This document shows, piece after piece, positions 5,527-5,711 of a DNA stretch of 5,711 nucleotides; position 1 is the first letter of the stretch, and each line of letters starts with the position of its first letter. This stretch comes from Gammaproteobacteria bacterium RIFCSPHIGHO2_02_FULL_42_13. GTDB taxonomy: Bacteria; Pseudomonadota; Gammaproteobacteria; UBA12402. Position numbers and translations under genes: made by a program. Where the stretch lies: NCBI GenBank assembly GCA_001801405.1, contig MGXQ01000040.1, positions 33,669 to 39,379 of the forward strand. The letters run 5' to 3'. The notes beneath the pieces were generated by a model, which was not told the origin of the DNA, ran no database searches, and was given only the letters and a program-made list of their open reading frames with translations.

Positions 5527-5711
5527 ACTCAAACAAAGCGTTAATATACGCCACAATATCATCGAGCTCAACCGTCTCTTGCTCACGCTTTTCGCGCAAA
5601 TATTTAACGGCCACCGTATGATCTTTTAGCTCCTGCTCACCCATTATCAATGCCAAATGAGCCCCGCTGGCATCCGCTCGTTTAAATTGTTTTTTCCACT
5701 GTCCACCCACA
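5525..5711 (-). CDS. hisS: Histidine--tRNA ligase, C-terminal fragment (5' part beyond right edge)
   Basis: HisRS is the cytoplasmic class II synthetase that joins histidine to tRNA-His using ATP. Only the last 62 codons are visible. They match the end of the HisS anticodon-binding domain: GGQWKKQFKRADASGAHLAL, then IMGEQEL, then a segment TVAVKYLREKREQETV, and a final helix DDIVAYINALFE. E. coli HisS has the comparable FKKQFARAD and VVLGESE segments. The class II catalytic motifs are outside the window, and the frame is open to the right edge, so this is a window cut, not a truncation. Position directly before yfgM and bamB agrees with the widely conserved order. Confidence 0.93.
   Translation of the reverse strand, partial: VGGQWKKQFKRADASGAHLALIMGEQELKDHTVAVKYLREKREQETVELDDIVAYINALFE

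Noticed and set aside
1..5711. CRISPR array, tRNA/rRNA gene, insertion sequence or attachment site
   Set aside because: No regularly spaced repeats, cloverleaf-like sequence, transposase motifs or flanking direct repeats were found on reading either strand.

Overview
The window looks like a chromosomal segment from a gammaproteobacterium of moderate-to-low GC (low forties by eye). It carries the conserved hisS-yfgM-bamB-der block, transcribed leftwards, facing a rightward xseA. The same order (xseA convergent to der-bamB-yfgM-hisS) is known from Escherichia coli, where guaB lies on the other side of xseA and the small gene yfgJ sits between der and xseA. Here yfgJ is absent, and the visible start of the gene divergent from xseA is not guaB but an unrecognised membrane protein. 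A PmrA-type box upstream of that gene is typical of Legionellales (Legionella, Coxiella and relatives). I infer an organism of that kind, but no single gene here proves it.

Layout: 1-1010 (-) is the N-terminal 336 codons of an unidentified multi-pass membrane protein that runs off the left edge. 1011-1192 is a divergent intergenic region, AT-rich in its middle, holding a tandem CTTAAT-N5-CTTAAT box oriented towards the membrane protein and two small near-palindromes close to xseA. 1193-2404 (+) is xseA, the exonuclease VII large subunit. 2405-3724 (-) is der, a double-GTPase ribosome assembly factor. 3724-4872 (-) is bamB, the outer-membrane assembly lipoprotein. 4886-5515 (-) is yfgM, a membrane-anchored TPR-like periplasmic protein. 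5525-5711 (-) is the 3' end of hisS.

The four leftward genes are tightly packed: 9 nt between hisS and yfgM, 13 nt between yfgM and bamB, and a 1-nt TAATG overlap between bamB and der. They very probably form one operon joining tRNA charging, envelope protein assembly (YfgM and BamB) and ribosome biogenesis (Der). xseA and der end tail to tail with no bases between their stop codons. A perfect 10-bp inverted repeat lies in the last codons of der, followed on the minus strand by a T-rich run, and may end the operon transcript.

The main lead is the unknown membrane protein with its PmrA-like box and arginine codon use unlike xseA. It could be a regulated accessory gene, possibly a type IV secretion (Dot/Icm) effector or a PmrA-regulon envelope protein. 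The other genes are ordinary housekeeping genes with intact motifs. No tRNA, rRNA, CRISPR array or insertion sequence was seen.
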